Source of the DNA: Bradyrhizobium arachidis
GTDB lineage: Bacteria > Pseudomonadota > Alphaproteobacteria > Rhizobiales > Xanthobacteraceae
Direction: 5' to 3'
Length of the DNA stretch: 64,000 bases
NCBI RefSeq assembly: GCF_024758505.1
Contig: NZ_CP077970.1
Location: forward strand, 7,936,001-8,000,000
Shown piece by piece: positions 36,355-44,491 of this stretch; the stretch's first letter is position 1, and every line of letters begins with the position of its first letter. The translations under genes and the position numbers were made by a program. The notes below the pieces were generated by a model. It ran no database searches. It was given only the letters and a program-made list of their open reading frames with translations, and was not told the DNA's origin.

Positions 36355-37651
36355 TGGCGGCTCCCATCTCGATGCGGAGCTGCAGCAGATAGGGTTCGAG
36401 CGCGGTCATGGTGCGGTCCAGCGCGCCGCCGAGCCGGTCGACCACGCCGGTCCCAGCGCGATGCATGGTCTCGCGCACGGCGGGATCGGCCAGCAACTGG
36501 CCGAGCTGCTTCACCAGCGCCTCCTGCGTCTCGGCCTGACGCGCGCCGCCGCTGCCGTCGAGCGCCTCGTAGACGTCGGTGAAATTGAAGACGTGCGGGC
36601 CGTGGATGATGGAGGCTCCGAGCTTGATCGCCTCGATCGGATTCTGGCCGCCATGCGGGATCAGCGATCCCCCCATGAAAACGATCGGCGACAGCCGGTA
36701 GAACAGGCCGAGCTCGCCCATGGTGTCGGCGACGTAGACGTCGGTGGCCACGGTCGGCAATTCATCGCGCGAGCGCAGGCCGGGCTTGAGGCCCGAGGCG
36801 GTAATCAGGCCCGCGATCGACGAGCCGCGATCGGGATGCCGCGGCACGATCACGGTGAGCAGCGACGGGAAGAAGCCGGCGAGGCTGCGATGGGCTGCGA
36901 CCAGCATCTCCTCCTCGCCCGGATGGGTCGAGGCCGCAACCACGATCGGACGTCCCCGTGTCATCGCCATGAGACGCTCGAGCTTGACGGGATCGGCCGG
37001 CGGGGCGGCGACGTCGAGCTTGAGATTACCCGTGGTGACGACGTTGCGGCTGCCGAGGGCGGAAAAGCGCTCGGCGTCGGTGCGCGACTGTGCCAGGCAG
37101 ATGTCGAACCGCGACAGCAGCGCCGAGATCGTGCCCTGGACCCGGCGCCAGCGCGGGAAGGAGCGCGGCGACATCCGCCCGTTGATCAGCACCATCGGCA
37201 GCCGCCGCGCGCTACCTGCGAGGATCAGGTTCGGCCACAGGTCGGATTCGATGAACAGCGCCAGCGACGGCTTCCAGTGATCGAGAAAGCGCGCGACGTA
37301 GCGCGGGGAATCGTAGGGCACGTATTGATGGATGACGTCGGGCGGAAAGCGTTTTGCGACCACCGCGGCCGAGGTCACCGTGCCCGAGGTGAGCAGGATG
37401 CGCAGATTGAGCTCGCGCAGCCGCTCGATCAGCGCGGCCGCCGCCAGCACCTCGCCGACGCTCGCGCCGTGAATCCACACCAGGGGCCCGTGCGGCCGCA
37501 CGTCCTGCGAGAGGCCACGTCGCTCGCCGACCCGCGCCGGGTCTTCCTTGCCCTGCTTCAACCGCCGCTTGATCAGCGCAGGCGCCAGCGGCACGAGGCC
37601 GGAGGCCAAGTGCTGATAGACCCGCAGCGTCATCGGCAGCGAATTAGGCAT
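36347..37651 (-). CDS. waaA: WaaA (KdtA), Kdo transferase
   Basis: A 434-residue inner-membrane glycosyltransferase that attaches Kdo to the lipid A precursor. It has an N-terminal membrane anchor and the conserved RRLKQGKEDPARVGERRG, GPLVWIHGASVGE and LFIESDLWPNLI, followed by the GGSLIPHGGQNPIE motif and EALDGSGGA-like region. I use ATG 37651 (MPNSLPMTLR); the start codon overlaps the end of the acyltransferase gene by 8 bases. A later ATG (37633) is possible. lpxK overlaps downstream. One or two Kdo residues cannot be told from sequence. Confidence 0.94.
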   Translation of the reverse strand: MPNSLPMTLRVYQHLASGLVPLAPALIKRRLKQGKEDPARVGERRGLSQDVRPHGPLVWIHGASVGEVLAAAALIERLRELNLRILLTSGTVTSAAVVAKRFPPDVIHQYVPYDSPRYVARFLDHWKPSLALFIESDLWPNLILAGSARRLPMVLINGRMSPRSFPRWRRVQGTISALLSRFDICLAQSRTDAERFSALGSRNVVTTGNLKLDVAAPPADPVKLERLMAMTRGRPIVVAASTHPGEEEMLVAAHRSLAGFFPSLLTVIVPRHPDRGSSIAGLITASGLKPGLRSRDELPTVATDVYVADTMGELGLFYRLSPIVFMGGSLIPHGGQNPIEAIKLGASIIHGPHVFNFTDVYEALDGSGGARQAETQEALVKQLGQLLADPAVRETMHRAGTGVVDRLGGALDRTMTALEPYLLQLRIEMGAANA

Positions 37652-38357
37652 AATCCGGTTCCGGGCGGCCGAGTTGGGCATAGGCGCGGCGGGTCGCTTC
37701 GTTCAGCGTCTCTTCCAGCTCCAGGCGCAGGGCCTCCATGGTGGCGGCATCCGCGTCCGGCGGGACGTTGATTTCCTTGATTCCCACCAATGCGCCTCGC
37801 CCAAATGGCAAATTGATGGTGGTGCGATCCCAGTTCTTCAGCCGGATGTAGCGACTGGTCGCCATCGCGAAAGGCATGATCGGCCGCCCCGATTCCCTTG
37901 CCAGCATGATGATGCCGAGACCCGCAACCCGCGAACGCTTCGGCACGTCGGCGGTCAGGGCGACATTATAGTCGTCCGCGAGCGCCTGCACCATTTCCCT
38001 GAAGGCCCCGACCCCGCCCTTGCGGTGGAAAGCCCCGCCGTGGTCGCCGGAGCCGCGGATGGTGCCGATGCCGAGCCGCTCCACGGCGATCGCGTTGAAC
38101 TCGCCGTCGCGATGCCTGGAGATCAGGACCTTGGCCCGGTACGACTCCTTGTTCTTGATGAACGGCGTCAAAAAATGCTGGCCATGCCAGAAGGCGAAGA
38201 TCGCTGGTATCCGCGGCTCGACGCGGCCGTAGATGTCGGGCGGATCGAACGTGAACTTGTTGGTCCGCCAGACCAGACGCAGCCATTCGGCCGCCAGGAA
38301 ACCGACGGCACGCTGAACGAAGCTGCTTCGCAGCGTATTGCGAAGCAGTCGCTTCAA
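37644..38357 (-). CDS. DUF374 acyltransferase, LpxJ-like
   Basis: A 237-residue membrane-associated protein of the DUF374 family, distantly related to lysophosphatidate acyltransferases. Visible motifs are FAFWHGQHFLTPF (HxxxxF region), SRHRDGE and RGSGDHGGAFHRKGG. A DUF374 protein, LpxJ of Campylobacter and Helicobacter, is a secondary lipid A acyltransferase, and the position between waaA/lpxK and DUF4170 supports a lipid A role here. That assignment is by analogy. Its ATG overlaps the DUF4170 stop by 4 bases and its end overlaps the waaA start by 8. Confidence 0.8.
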   Translation of the reverse strand: MKRLLRNTLRSSFVQRAVGFLAAEWLRLVWRTNKFTFDPPDIYGRVEPRIPAIFAFWHGQHFLTPFIKNKESYRAKVLISRHRDGEFNAIAVERLGIGTIRGSGDHGGAFHRKGGVGAFREMVQALADDYNVALTADVPKRSRVAGLGIIMLARESGRPIMPFAMATSRYIRLKNWDRTTINLPFGRGALVGIKEINVPPDADAATMEALRLELEETLNEATRRAYAQLGRPEPDYA

Positions 38358-38617
38358 CGCGCCGGCTTCGGTTCGTTGGTGGATTCTTGGCCCGGGTCGA
38401 GCAGCCGGTGAAGGTGGACGATGAAATAGCGCATCTGGGCGTTGTCGACGGTCATCTGCGCCTTGGCCTTCCAGGCCGTGTAGGCCGTGGCATAGTTCGG
38501 ATACAGGCCCACGACCTCGACGTCGTCAAGGTTCTTGAACGTGTTGTGCTCGAGATCGACGAGCTCGCCGCCGATGACGAGATGGAGCAATTGTTGCTGC
38601 GGGGCACTATCTGGCAT
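38354..38617 (-). CDS. DUF4170 family protein
   Basis: An 87-residue cytoplasmic protein. The conserved parts are LVIGGELVDLEHNTFKNLDD and VGLYPNYATAYTAWKAKAQ, followed by MRYFIVHLHRLLDP, which match the small alphaproteobacterial DUF4170 family. Function unknown; conserved placement ahead of lipid A genes suggests a link to envelope assembly. Stop and the next start overlap as ATGA. About 60 bases separate it from the CysQ-like gene upstream. Confidence 0.8.
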   Translation of the reverse strand: MPDSAPQQQLLHLVIGGELVDLEHNTFKNLDDVEVVGLYPNYATAYTAWKAKAQMTVDNAQMRYFIVHLHRLLDPGQESTNEPKPAR

Positions 38618-38677
38618 GCGTGTTTCTTTCCTAACGGGCTGCCCGGCAAGCAGGTTCGATAAGCACGATGGTTGCGG

Positions 38678-39508
38678 TCAGGGCAAGGGGCGCTGTCGAA
38701 AATGCGCGACAATGCTTGCATGACGATCGCGGCCAGCGGCCACCAGCACCCCGTGCGCCACTTCCCGGCGATTGTAGAGGATGGGATCTCCGGAGAGTTC
38801 GCTCATTCTACCATCCGCTTCCTGCACGATCAAATCGGCCGCCGCAAGGTCCCAGTCATGGCTGTTGCCGCCCGCAAAAGCCGCATCGAGCGCGCCGTGG
38901 GCGACCCGGCAGAGTCGCAGCGCGAGCGAACCGATTCGCGGATGCAGCTTGATGTCGCCAAGTGATGGCTCAAGTGACGGCTTTAGTCGTTCGACCAGCG
39001 GCTTCGGACCGGCAACGCGGGCGAAGTCAAGCGCGGATCCCGGCGCCGTCCGCACCGGCTTGTCGTTGAGCACCGTGCCCTGTCCGCGGGCTGCGAAAAA
39101 GAACTCACCGCTCGTCGGCGCAAACACCGCGGCGAGGACCGGCGAGGCATCTTCGACCAGCGCGACACTGACGCACCAGTCGTCATGGCCATTGAGATAG
39201 TTGCGTGTCCCGTCAATGGGATCGACCACCCATGTCAGCCGCCGCGACAGCCGCGCCGCGTGGTCGGCGCTCTCCTCCGACAGCCAGCCATAGTCCGGCG
39301 TCGCACCGCGCAGGCGCGTCTCCAGGAGGTCGTTGACGGCGATGTCGGCTTCCGAGACCGGCGAGGACGCGCCCTTGGTCCACTTCTTCAGCTCGGTGCG
39401 AAACATCGACAGCGCGAGGCTGCCGGCCTCGCGCACCGCCGCCTTCAACAAGGCGGCGTCGCGCGTCAAGATTTTCTCGTCCAAGGAGTTCGCGTCAGCG
39501 GCCGCCAA
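38678..39508 (-). CDS. Inositol-monophosphatase-family phosphatase (CysQ-like)
   Basis: A 276-residue metal-dependent phosphatase. Signatures are GWLSEESAD (first metal Glu), WVVDPIDGTRNYLNG (about residue 93, DPIDGT metal site) and SHDWDLAAADLIV (last metal Asp). The family includes CysQ (3'-phosphoadenosine 5'-phosphate phosphatase) and inositol/histidinol phosphatases; the group is not certain from motifs alone. The start overlaps the end of tldE by 14 bases, so it is coupled to that gene, and it precedes the lipid A genes. Confidence 0.85.
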   Translation of the reverse strand: MAAADANSLDEKILTRDAALLKAAVREAGSLALSMFRTELKKWTKGASSPVSEADIAVNDLLETRLRGATPDYGWLSEESADHAARLSRRLTWVVDPIDGTRNYLNGHDDWCVSVALVEDASPVLAAVFAPTSGEFFFAARGQGTVLNDKPVRTAPGSALDFARVAGPKPLVERLKPSLEPSLGDIKLHPRIGSLALRLCRVAHGALDAAFAGGNSHDWDLAAADLIVQEADGRMSELSGDPILYNRREVAHGVLVAAGRDRHASIVAHFRQRPLP

Positions 39509-40892
39509 GCGTCAGCCCCTCGATGCGCACCGTCGGCGCATTGACGCCGTAGCGGAATTCGAGATCGTTGGCCGGCTGCATCGATTTGAAGATCTCGAAC
39601 AGATGGCCCGCGATCGTGACCTCGCTCACGGGATAGGTCAGCTTGCCGTTCTCGATCCAGAAACCGGAAGCGCCGCGGCTGTAGTCGCCGGTGACCCCGT
39701 TGACGCCCGAGCCGATCAAATCGGTGACGTAAAAGCCCTGCTTGATGTCGGACATCAACTCCGCCGGGCTGGCGCTGCCGGCCTCGAGGTGCAGATTGTA
39801 CGGCCCGGGCGAGGGCGAGGACGACACGCCGCGATGGGCGTGGCCGGTGGTCTGAAGCCCGAGCTCGCGCGCGGTCGCGCAATCCAGCAGCCACGTCGTC
39901 AGCACGCCTTCATCGATCAGCGCGACCTTCTTCACCGCGACGCCTTCGGCATCGAAGCTCTGCGAGCGCAAGCCGCGACGGCGCAAGGGATCGTCGATGA
40001 TGCGGATGTTCTTGGCGAATAATTGCTGGCCGAGCTTGTCCTTCAAAAAGCTGGTCTTGCGTGCGATCGAGGCGCCGTTGATGGCGCCGACGAGATGGCC
40101 GACCAGCGAGCCCGCAACCCGCGGATCGAACAGGACGGGCACCTTGCAGGTCTCGACCTTGCGCGGATTGGAACGCGCCACCGTGCGCTCGCCGGCGGAA
40201 CGGCCGACGGTCTCGGGCGACAACAGATCGGAGCCGTGCGGCGCGGAGGTGAAATCATAGTCGCGCTCCATGCCGGTGCCTTCACCGGAGATCGCGGTCG
40301 CGGAGATGCCCTGGCTCGAGCGCAGGTAGGTTCCGTGAAAACCGGTGCTCGTCACCAGCACCATGCCGCCGATGCCGGCCGAGGCCGACGCGCCACCGGA
40401 CTTGGTCACGCCTTTCACGGCGAGTGCCGCAGCTTCAGCCTCGAGCGCACGGCGCTCGAGTTCCGCAGTCGCGGGAATGTTCGGGTCGAGCAGATCGAGA
40501 TCGGGAAAATCGCGCGCGAGCAGCGCGGGATCGGCAAGGCCGACAAACTTGTCGTCGGGCGCGACGCGCGCCATCGCGACCGCGCGCTCCGCGAGATTCG
40601 TCACGGCATCGCCGCTGACGTCATTGGTGGACACCACCGCCTGGCGCTGGCCGACCAGCACGCGCAGGCCGACATCGTCGCCCTCGGACCGCTCGGATTC
40701 CTCGACGCGGCCGTCGCGCACCTCGACGCCTTGCGAGATGCCGCGCACCGCGACCGCATCGGCCGCATCGGCGCCGGCACGCTTGGCGGCATCGACCAGC
40801 CGCTGCGCGAGATCGGAGAGCGCGGACTGATCGAACAAATCGGCATTGGCTTTGGCGGCAAGCGCCGATGCGGGCGATGGTGAAGAGTTCAC
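39495..40892 (-). CDS. pmbA: TldD/PmbA-family protein (TldE subunit)
   Basis: A 465-residue cytoplasmic member of the TldD/TldE family. TldE pairs with TldD to form a metalloprotease that trims peptides such as microcin and antitoxin precursors. This protein lacks the zinc motif HExxxH of TldD, in line with TldE. Conserved parts include GDDVGLRVLVGQRQAVVST near residue 70, and late SGVNGVTGDYSRGASGFWIENG. tldD is not in the window. It is first in a minus-strand gene train leading to lpxK; 275 bases before it hold the likely promoter. Confidence 0.88.
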   Translation of the reverse strand: MNSSPSPASALAAKANADLFDQSALSDLAQRLVDAAKRAGADAADAVAVRGISQGVEVRDGRVEESERSEGDDVGLRVLVGQRQAVVSTNDVSGDAVTNLAERAVAMARVAPDDKFVGLADPALLARDFPDLDLLDPNIPATAELERRALEAEAAALAVKGVTKSGGASASAGIGGMVLVTSTGFHGTYLRSSQGISATAISGEGTGMERDYDFTSAPHGSDLLSPETVGRSAGERTVARSNPRKVETCKVPVLFDPRVAGSLVGHLVGAINGASIARKTSFLKDKLGQQLFAKNIRIIDDPLRRRGLRSQSFDAEGVAVKKVALIDEGVLTTWLLDCATARELGLQTTGHAHRGVSSSPSPGPYNLHLEAGSASPAELMSDIKQGFYVTDLIGSGVNGVTGDYSRGASGFWIENGKLTYPVSEVTIAGHLFEIFKSMQPANDLEFRYGVNAPTVRIEGLTLGGR

Positions 40893-41167
40893 GAACGAAA
40901 TCCTGTTGGGAAGGGGCGGGTTCGGGGCGACGGGGCCGGAACTACCAGATGTGCCCTATTTCCGCGGACTTCAAGCATTTTCCCTGCGTCAAAAGCTCAG
41001 ATTCTCAGGGTTGGCGCAACGTCTCGTCAATCATGCGAGCCAAGGTCTTGTCAATCATGCGCGACGGTCATTGCGGGTTAACCAGCCTTTTTAAGCCAAT
41101 TCCGAAGGGGGCGCGCTAGTCTCGTGCGTATCGACCGGGAACATAATCCCGGCGGGGAGACAAAGCC

Positions 41168-41686
41168 GTGAGGCGTCAAACAGTCAACAGCGGGATCAAT
41201 CCCGCCGGGTCGAGCCGCGCACTGCGGCTCGACCCTCTTTCTCTGCCGGTCCGCTTCGACGCGCACGATCCGCGCGCCGACGGATGCACGAGGCAGATCG
41301 AGCTTCATCGCGAACGCGTCGTGCTGCGTCGTGCCGTGCGCGGCATGCAGATGGCGGTCAACGTCCGCGTCAGCGACTTCATCGGCATCGCACTGCGCGG
41401 CATCGACGAGACCCAGACGCTGGTGCTGGTGCATCGCGACCCGTCGCTCTCGGTACCGCTCGGCGTCAGCGCCGACCGCGAGGAGATCGTCAACGCCTGG
41501 GCAATGTGGAGCGAGATCTTCGCGCTGCCCCAGCTCGACGAAGCCAGGCGCGATCCCGCACCGCGCCGTCGCCGCCGCAACGCGATCCGCGACCGCCGTC
41601 CAAAATTCCTGGTGCGCCGCCGCGCCGGTGTCGCGCGCGACCTCTCCGTTCACCGCGGCGAGCGCGAGATCATCGCACGGACCTGA
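41168..41686 (+). CDS. DUF6101-like hypothetical protein
   Basis: A 172-residue basic, Arg-rich protein. I tentatively recall this family as DUF6101, a Bradyrhizobium-group family; no enzyme motif is visible. The middle part (VRFDAHDPRADGC, then VVLRRAVRGMQMAVNVRVSDFIGIALRG) has alternating strand-like segments resembling a PilZ or small beta-barrel domain, but the PilZ RxxxR and DxSxxG motifs are absent. The C-terminus is very basic (RRRRRNAIRDRRP) and may bind nucleic acid or acidic lipids. ATG 41168 or GTG 41168-near alternatives cannot be told apart. Single gene. Confidence 0.55.
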   Translation: MRRQTVNSGINPAGSSRALRLDPLSLPVRFDAHDPRADGCTRQIELHRERVVLRRAVRGMQMAVNVRVSDFIGIALRGIDETQTLVLVHRDPSLSVPLGVSADREEIVNAWAMWSEIFALPQLDEARRDPAPRRRRRNAIRDRRPKFLVRRRAGVARDLSVHRGEREIIART

Positions 41687-41861
41687 GGCGTGACCGGCTC
41701 GAATTGCCGCGCCGGACACAGAGCATCGAAACAACCCCATGCACAGTAGCCGGCAGCCACAGGCGCGATGCGCGGTGGATTCGCCGAACCATCTGAGACG
41801 TCGGGCAAATCGGCGACGATGACGCGATTGGCGGACTGTAGGGTGGGGCTGCCGCCGCAAG

Positions 41862-41890
41862 CGAAAAGGGCCGCCCCTCGGGACGGCCCT
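41862..41890 (-). terminator. Hairpin terminator after the triple-barrel porin gene
   Basis: AGGGCCG at 41867-41873 pairs with CGGCCCT at 41884-41890, extended by an inner CCC/GGG; on the minus strand the stem is followed by TTTTCGC. It lies 24 bases beyond the stop codon. Confidence 0.75.
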
Positions 41891-41913
41891 CGAGACGCGA
41901 TCGCGCAGCCGCT

Positions 41914-44106
41914 TTATTGTCCGAACTTGTAGCTGACCCTGAGGCGCGCGACATCGGTCGTCAGATGATTGCGGACCACGCAATTGCTTGCCGGGTTGGA
42001 GGTACAAAGATTCGCGCCATTGGCGAGGGTGATGTTAGCGTCACGATCCTGATACATCGTGTGCAGGAATTCGCCGCCAACGATCCAGTTCGGGCTCAGG
42101 GCGTACTCCACACCCGCGCCGATCACGCCGCCCCAGAGTACGCCGCTGCGGTTGGCCGTAACTCCGGTGGGCGTGCCAAAGGCTGGCGACGCAAGATTGT
42201 TGAATTCGACCCCGGTTTGCTGGACGTCTGCCCAGGCAGCGCCGCCGGTCACGTAGGCCAACGCATTGTTGACGACCAGGCCGGCGCGGGCCCGGATCGT
42301 TCCGCTGACATCTGCCTTGGCTGCAACATTCATGGCGAAAATGTCATCGCCACCGAGGACGGACTCTTTGAACCCGCTGTTACCATTCACATCAGCTTCA
42401 ATACCGACCAGACCTCTGCCGAACTGATAATTGTAGCCGACCTGAGCGCCGCCGGTGAAGAAGCCGCGCGTGGGCGTCGCGGTGGAGCAATAATAGCAGG
42501 GATCGTCGAAGTGCGACGCCGCCATTCCACCGCCGGCGTTGCCGCCGATGTAGAAGCCCGTCCAATTGTAGGCCGCAGCCACCGGCGCCATCGCCGGAGA
42601 AGTCGGTGCCGGGTCACCGAACTTGTAGCTGAGCCTGGCGCGAGCGACGTCGGTCGTCAGCTGGTTGCGAATGACGCAATTGGTCGCGGGGCGGCCGCCA
42701 CAAGCATTGGTGCCGTTGGCAAGGACGATGTTCGCGTCACGATCTTCATAGACGGTGTGAAGGTATTCGGCGCCAATGATCCAGTTCGAGTTCAGGGCGA
42801 ACTCAACACCTGCTCCGATCACGCCACCCCAGAGCGTGCCGCTGCGGTTGGCGGTGACGCCGGTCGGAGCACCGAAGGTCGCACCGAGAGGATTGTTGAA
42901 AAATTCAACCCCGGTCTGCTGGACGTTTGCCCAGGCAGCGCCGCCGGTCACGTAGACCAAGGCATTGTCGATAACGACACCGCTGCGCGCCCGGATCGTT
43001 CCGCTGACGTCCGCCTTGGTGGTGACAGTCATTGCTCTGGTCTCACCGCCTCCGAGAACGGACCCCTTGAAGTCGCCGTTGCCGTTCACGTCGGCTTCGA
43101 TGCCGACCAGGCCGCTCCCGAACTGGTAATTGTAGCCGATCTGCCCACCGCCGGTGAAAAAGCCGCCCGTGGGCATTGCGGACGAGCAATAGAAGCAGGG
43201 ATCATCGAAGCGGGACGAGGCCATGCCTCCGCCGGCATTGCCGCCGATGTAGAAGCCCGTCCAGCTATAGACCGAAGCCACCGCCGGAGCCTTTGCATAG
43301 CGCGGGCCGGCGCTGCCATAGGCGTCGGTCGAGACCGGGACGGGATCGCCAAATTTGTAGCTGAGCCTGACACGTGCGACGTCGGTCGTCAGTTGGTCGC
43401 GGATGACGCAATTGGCCGCGGGGCGGGATGCACCACATCCATTGGCGCCAGCAGCAGTTACAATGTTGGCGTCACGGTCCTGGTACATTGTGTGAAGATA
43501 TTCGGCGCCAACAATCCAGTTGTTGGCCAAGGCGAACTCGACACCCGCTCCGATCACGCCGCCCCAGAGCACGCCACTGCGGTTGGCGGTAACTCCTGTC
43601 GGAGCACCGAAGGTCGGGCTGGCAGCCACATTATTGAATTCGATCCCGGTTTGCTTGACATCGGCCCAAGCGGCGCCGCCAGTCGCGTAAACCAAAGCGT
43701 TGTCGATAACGAGACCGGCGCGGGCCCGGATCGTTCCGCTGACATCGGCCTTGCTGGTGACAGTCATGGCTCTGCTGTCGTCGCCTCCGAGGACGGAGCC
43801 CTTGAAGTCGCTGTTGCCGTTTACGTCGGCTTCGATGCCGACCAGGCCTCTCCCGAACTGGTAGTTGTAGCCGATCTGCGCGCCGCCGGTGAAAAAGCCG
43901 CGCGTCGGTGTCGCGGATGAACAGTAGATGCAGGGATCGTCGAAGTGCGACGAAGCCATGCCGCCGCCGAGATTGCCGCCGATGTAGAAGCCCGTCCAAC
44001 TGTAGATTGCCGCCGGAGCTTTTGTGTAGACCGGAGCGAGATCCGCCGCAGAGCCTGCCACCGTGGTGGCGAAAAGAGCAGCCGCGGCTGCGAGGGTGGT
44101 TCTCAT
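41914..44106 (-). CDS. Triple-barrel outer-membrane protein (Omp25-like domains in tandem)
   Basis: A 730-residue protein made of three near-identical Omp25/OmpA-type eight-stranded barrels behind one signal peptide (cleavage near GSAAD-LAP). Each unit starts with W-T-G-F-Y-I-G-G-N and ends with ...SYKFG: residues 35-253, 280-498 and 513-729. Each also has a DDPCxYCSSA cysteine pair and a later Cys-containing N-C-V-I/V-R. Linkers are 26 and 14 residues. Usual family members have one barrel of about 230 residues ending in an aromatic. The last ends in KFGQ. Start 44106 fits the signal peptide; the frame extends to 44178. Terminator follows. Confidence 0.85.
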   Translation of the reverse strand: MRTTLAAAAALFATTVAGSAADLAPVYTKAPAAIYSWTGFYIGGNLGGGMASSHFDDPCIYCSSATPTRGFFTGGAQIGYNYQFGRGLVGIEADVNGNSDFKGSVLGGDDSRAMTVTSKADVSGTIRARAGLVIDNALVYATGGAAWADVKQTGIEFNNVAASPTFGAPTGVTANRSGVLWGGVIGAGVEFALANNWIVGAEYLHTMYQDRDANIVTAAGANGCGASRPAANCVIRDQLTTDVARVRLSYKFGDPVPVSTDAYGSAGPRYAKAPAVASVYSWTGFYIGGNAGGGMASSRFDDPCFYCSSAMPTGGFFTGGGQIGYNYQFGSGLVGIEADVNGNGDFKGSVLGGGETRAMTVTTKADVSGTIRARSGVVIDNALVYVTGGAAWANVQQTGVEFFNNPLGATFGAPTGVTANRSGTLWGGVIGAGVEFALNSNWIIGAEYLHTVYEDRDANIVLANGTNACGGRPATNCVIRNQLTTDVARARLSYKFGDPAPTSPAMAPVAAAYNWTGFYIGGNAGGGMAASHFDDPCYYCSTATPTRGFFTGGAQVGYNYQFGRGLVGIEADVNGNSGFKESVLGGDDIFAMNVAAKADVSGTIRARAGLVVNNALAYVTGGAAWADVQQTGVEFNNLASPAFGTPTGVTANRSGVLWGGVIGAGVEYALSPNWIVGGEFLHTMYQDRDANITLANGANLCTSNPASNCVVRNHLTTDVARLRVSYKFGQ
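41920..42570 (-). repeat. Barrel repeat 3 (residues 513-729)
   Basis: Third copy. It begins YNWTGFYIGGNAGGGMAASHF and ends with the protein's C-terminus VSYKFG. Copies 1 and 3 share TPTRGFFTGGAQ and SVLGGDD, while copy 2 differs there, so the copies may not have arisen in a simple 1-2-3 order. Confidence 0.8.
42613..43269 (-). repeat. Barrel repeat 2 (residues 280-498)
   Basis: Second copy. It begins YSWTGFYIGGNAGGGMASSRF and ends ARLSYKFGDPA. Differences from copy 1 are scattered point changes plus a small indel near residue 405, where FNNPLGATFGAPT replaces NNVAASPTFGAPT. Confidence 0.8.
43348..44004 (-). repeat. Barrel repeat 1 (residues 35-253)
   Basis: First of three in-frame copies of about 217 codons. 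DNA identity to copy 2 is high by eye over long stretches, for example at AGCATGCGGCGC-free parts such as the TGGTAATTGTAGCCGATCTG region shared by all three copies in near-identical form. Confidence 0.8.
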
Positions 44107-44140
44107 GGCAAACACTTCCAATGGACGAAGCAAAATCACT

Positions 44141-44159
44141 TCAACGTTGGGAACGTTGA
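44141..44159 (-). promoter_or_regulatory. Perfect 8-base palindrome before the porin gene
   Basis: TCAACGTT at 44141-44148 and AACGTTGA at 44152-44159, separated by GGG, lie about 35 bases upstream of the porin ATG. Size and position fit a repressor or activator site or a leader hairpin. No known operator consensus is recognised. Confidence 0.35.
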
Positions 44160-44382
44160 TAGGGAGCTTTCGCCGCATCGACTATTGCTGCTCAGACACA
44201 CTCGCCGGGATGCCAGCGGATCACAGTGCCACCTGCCGGTTTCGGACGACAGCAAGCGCCCCTACAGCAAAGAGGGGCCGACGGGTACGCATTGTTTAAG
44301 GATTGGCTAACGATAAGCAGTCGAGCGGGAGAGGAAGCGCGCACCGCGTGCGTGGCTACATCGAGCTTAATTCCATCGCGCC

Positions 44383-44491
44383 GCTAGAGCGTTTTCCAGC
44401 GAAGTGGACACCGGTTCGCGTTCAAGAAAACGCGTCAAAACAAGAATCTAGAGCTTCCGTTCCGATTCCATCGGAACGGAAAAGGCTCTAG
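44383..44491. repeat. Intergenic palindromic element, CTAGAGC type
   Basis: It runs from GCTAGAGCGTTTTC to GGCTCTAGC. Inside are GCGTTTTC..GAAAACGC arms, a central CTAGAGC at 44448-44454, and TTCCGTTCCGAT/ATCGGAACGGAA arms at 44455-44480. The right end overlaps the ubiA stop codon (TAG, complement of 44488-44490). The rest of the 380-base gap to the porin start holds only the 44141 palindrome and no gene that I can see. Confidence 0.75.

Noticed and set aside
40980..41080. Direct repeat TCAATCATGCG upstream of the DUF6101-like gene
   Set aside because: Two short copies about 28 bases apart; could be an operator but no consensus or third copy supports it.
41917..43920. A 667-codon open frame antisense to the triple-barrel porin gene
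   Set aside because: It is produced by the GC-rich, repetitive sense gene; the product shows the same threefold repetition with no signal peptide, motif or ribosome-binding site.
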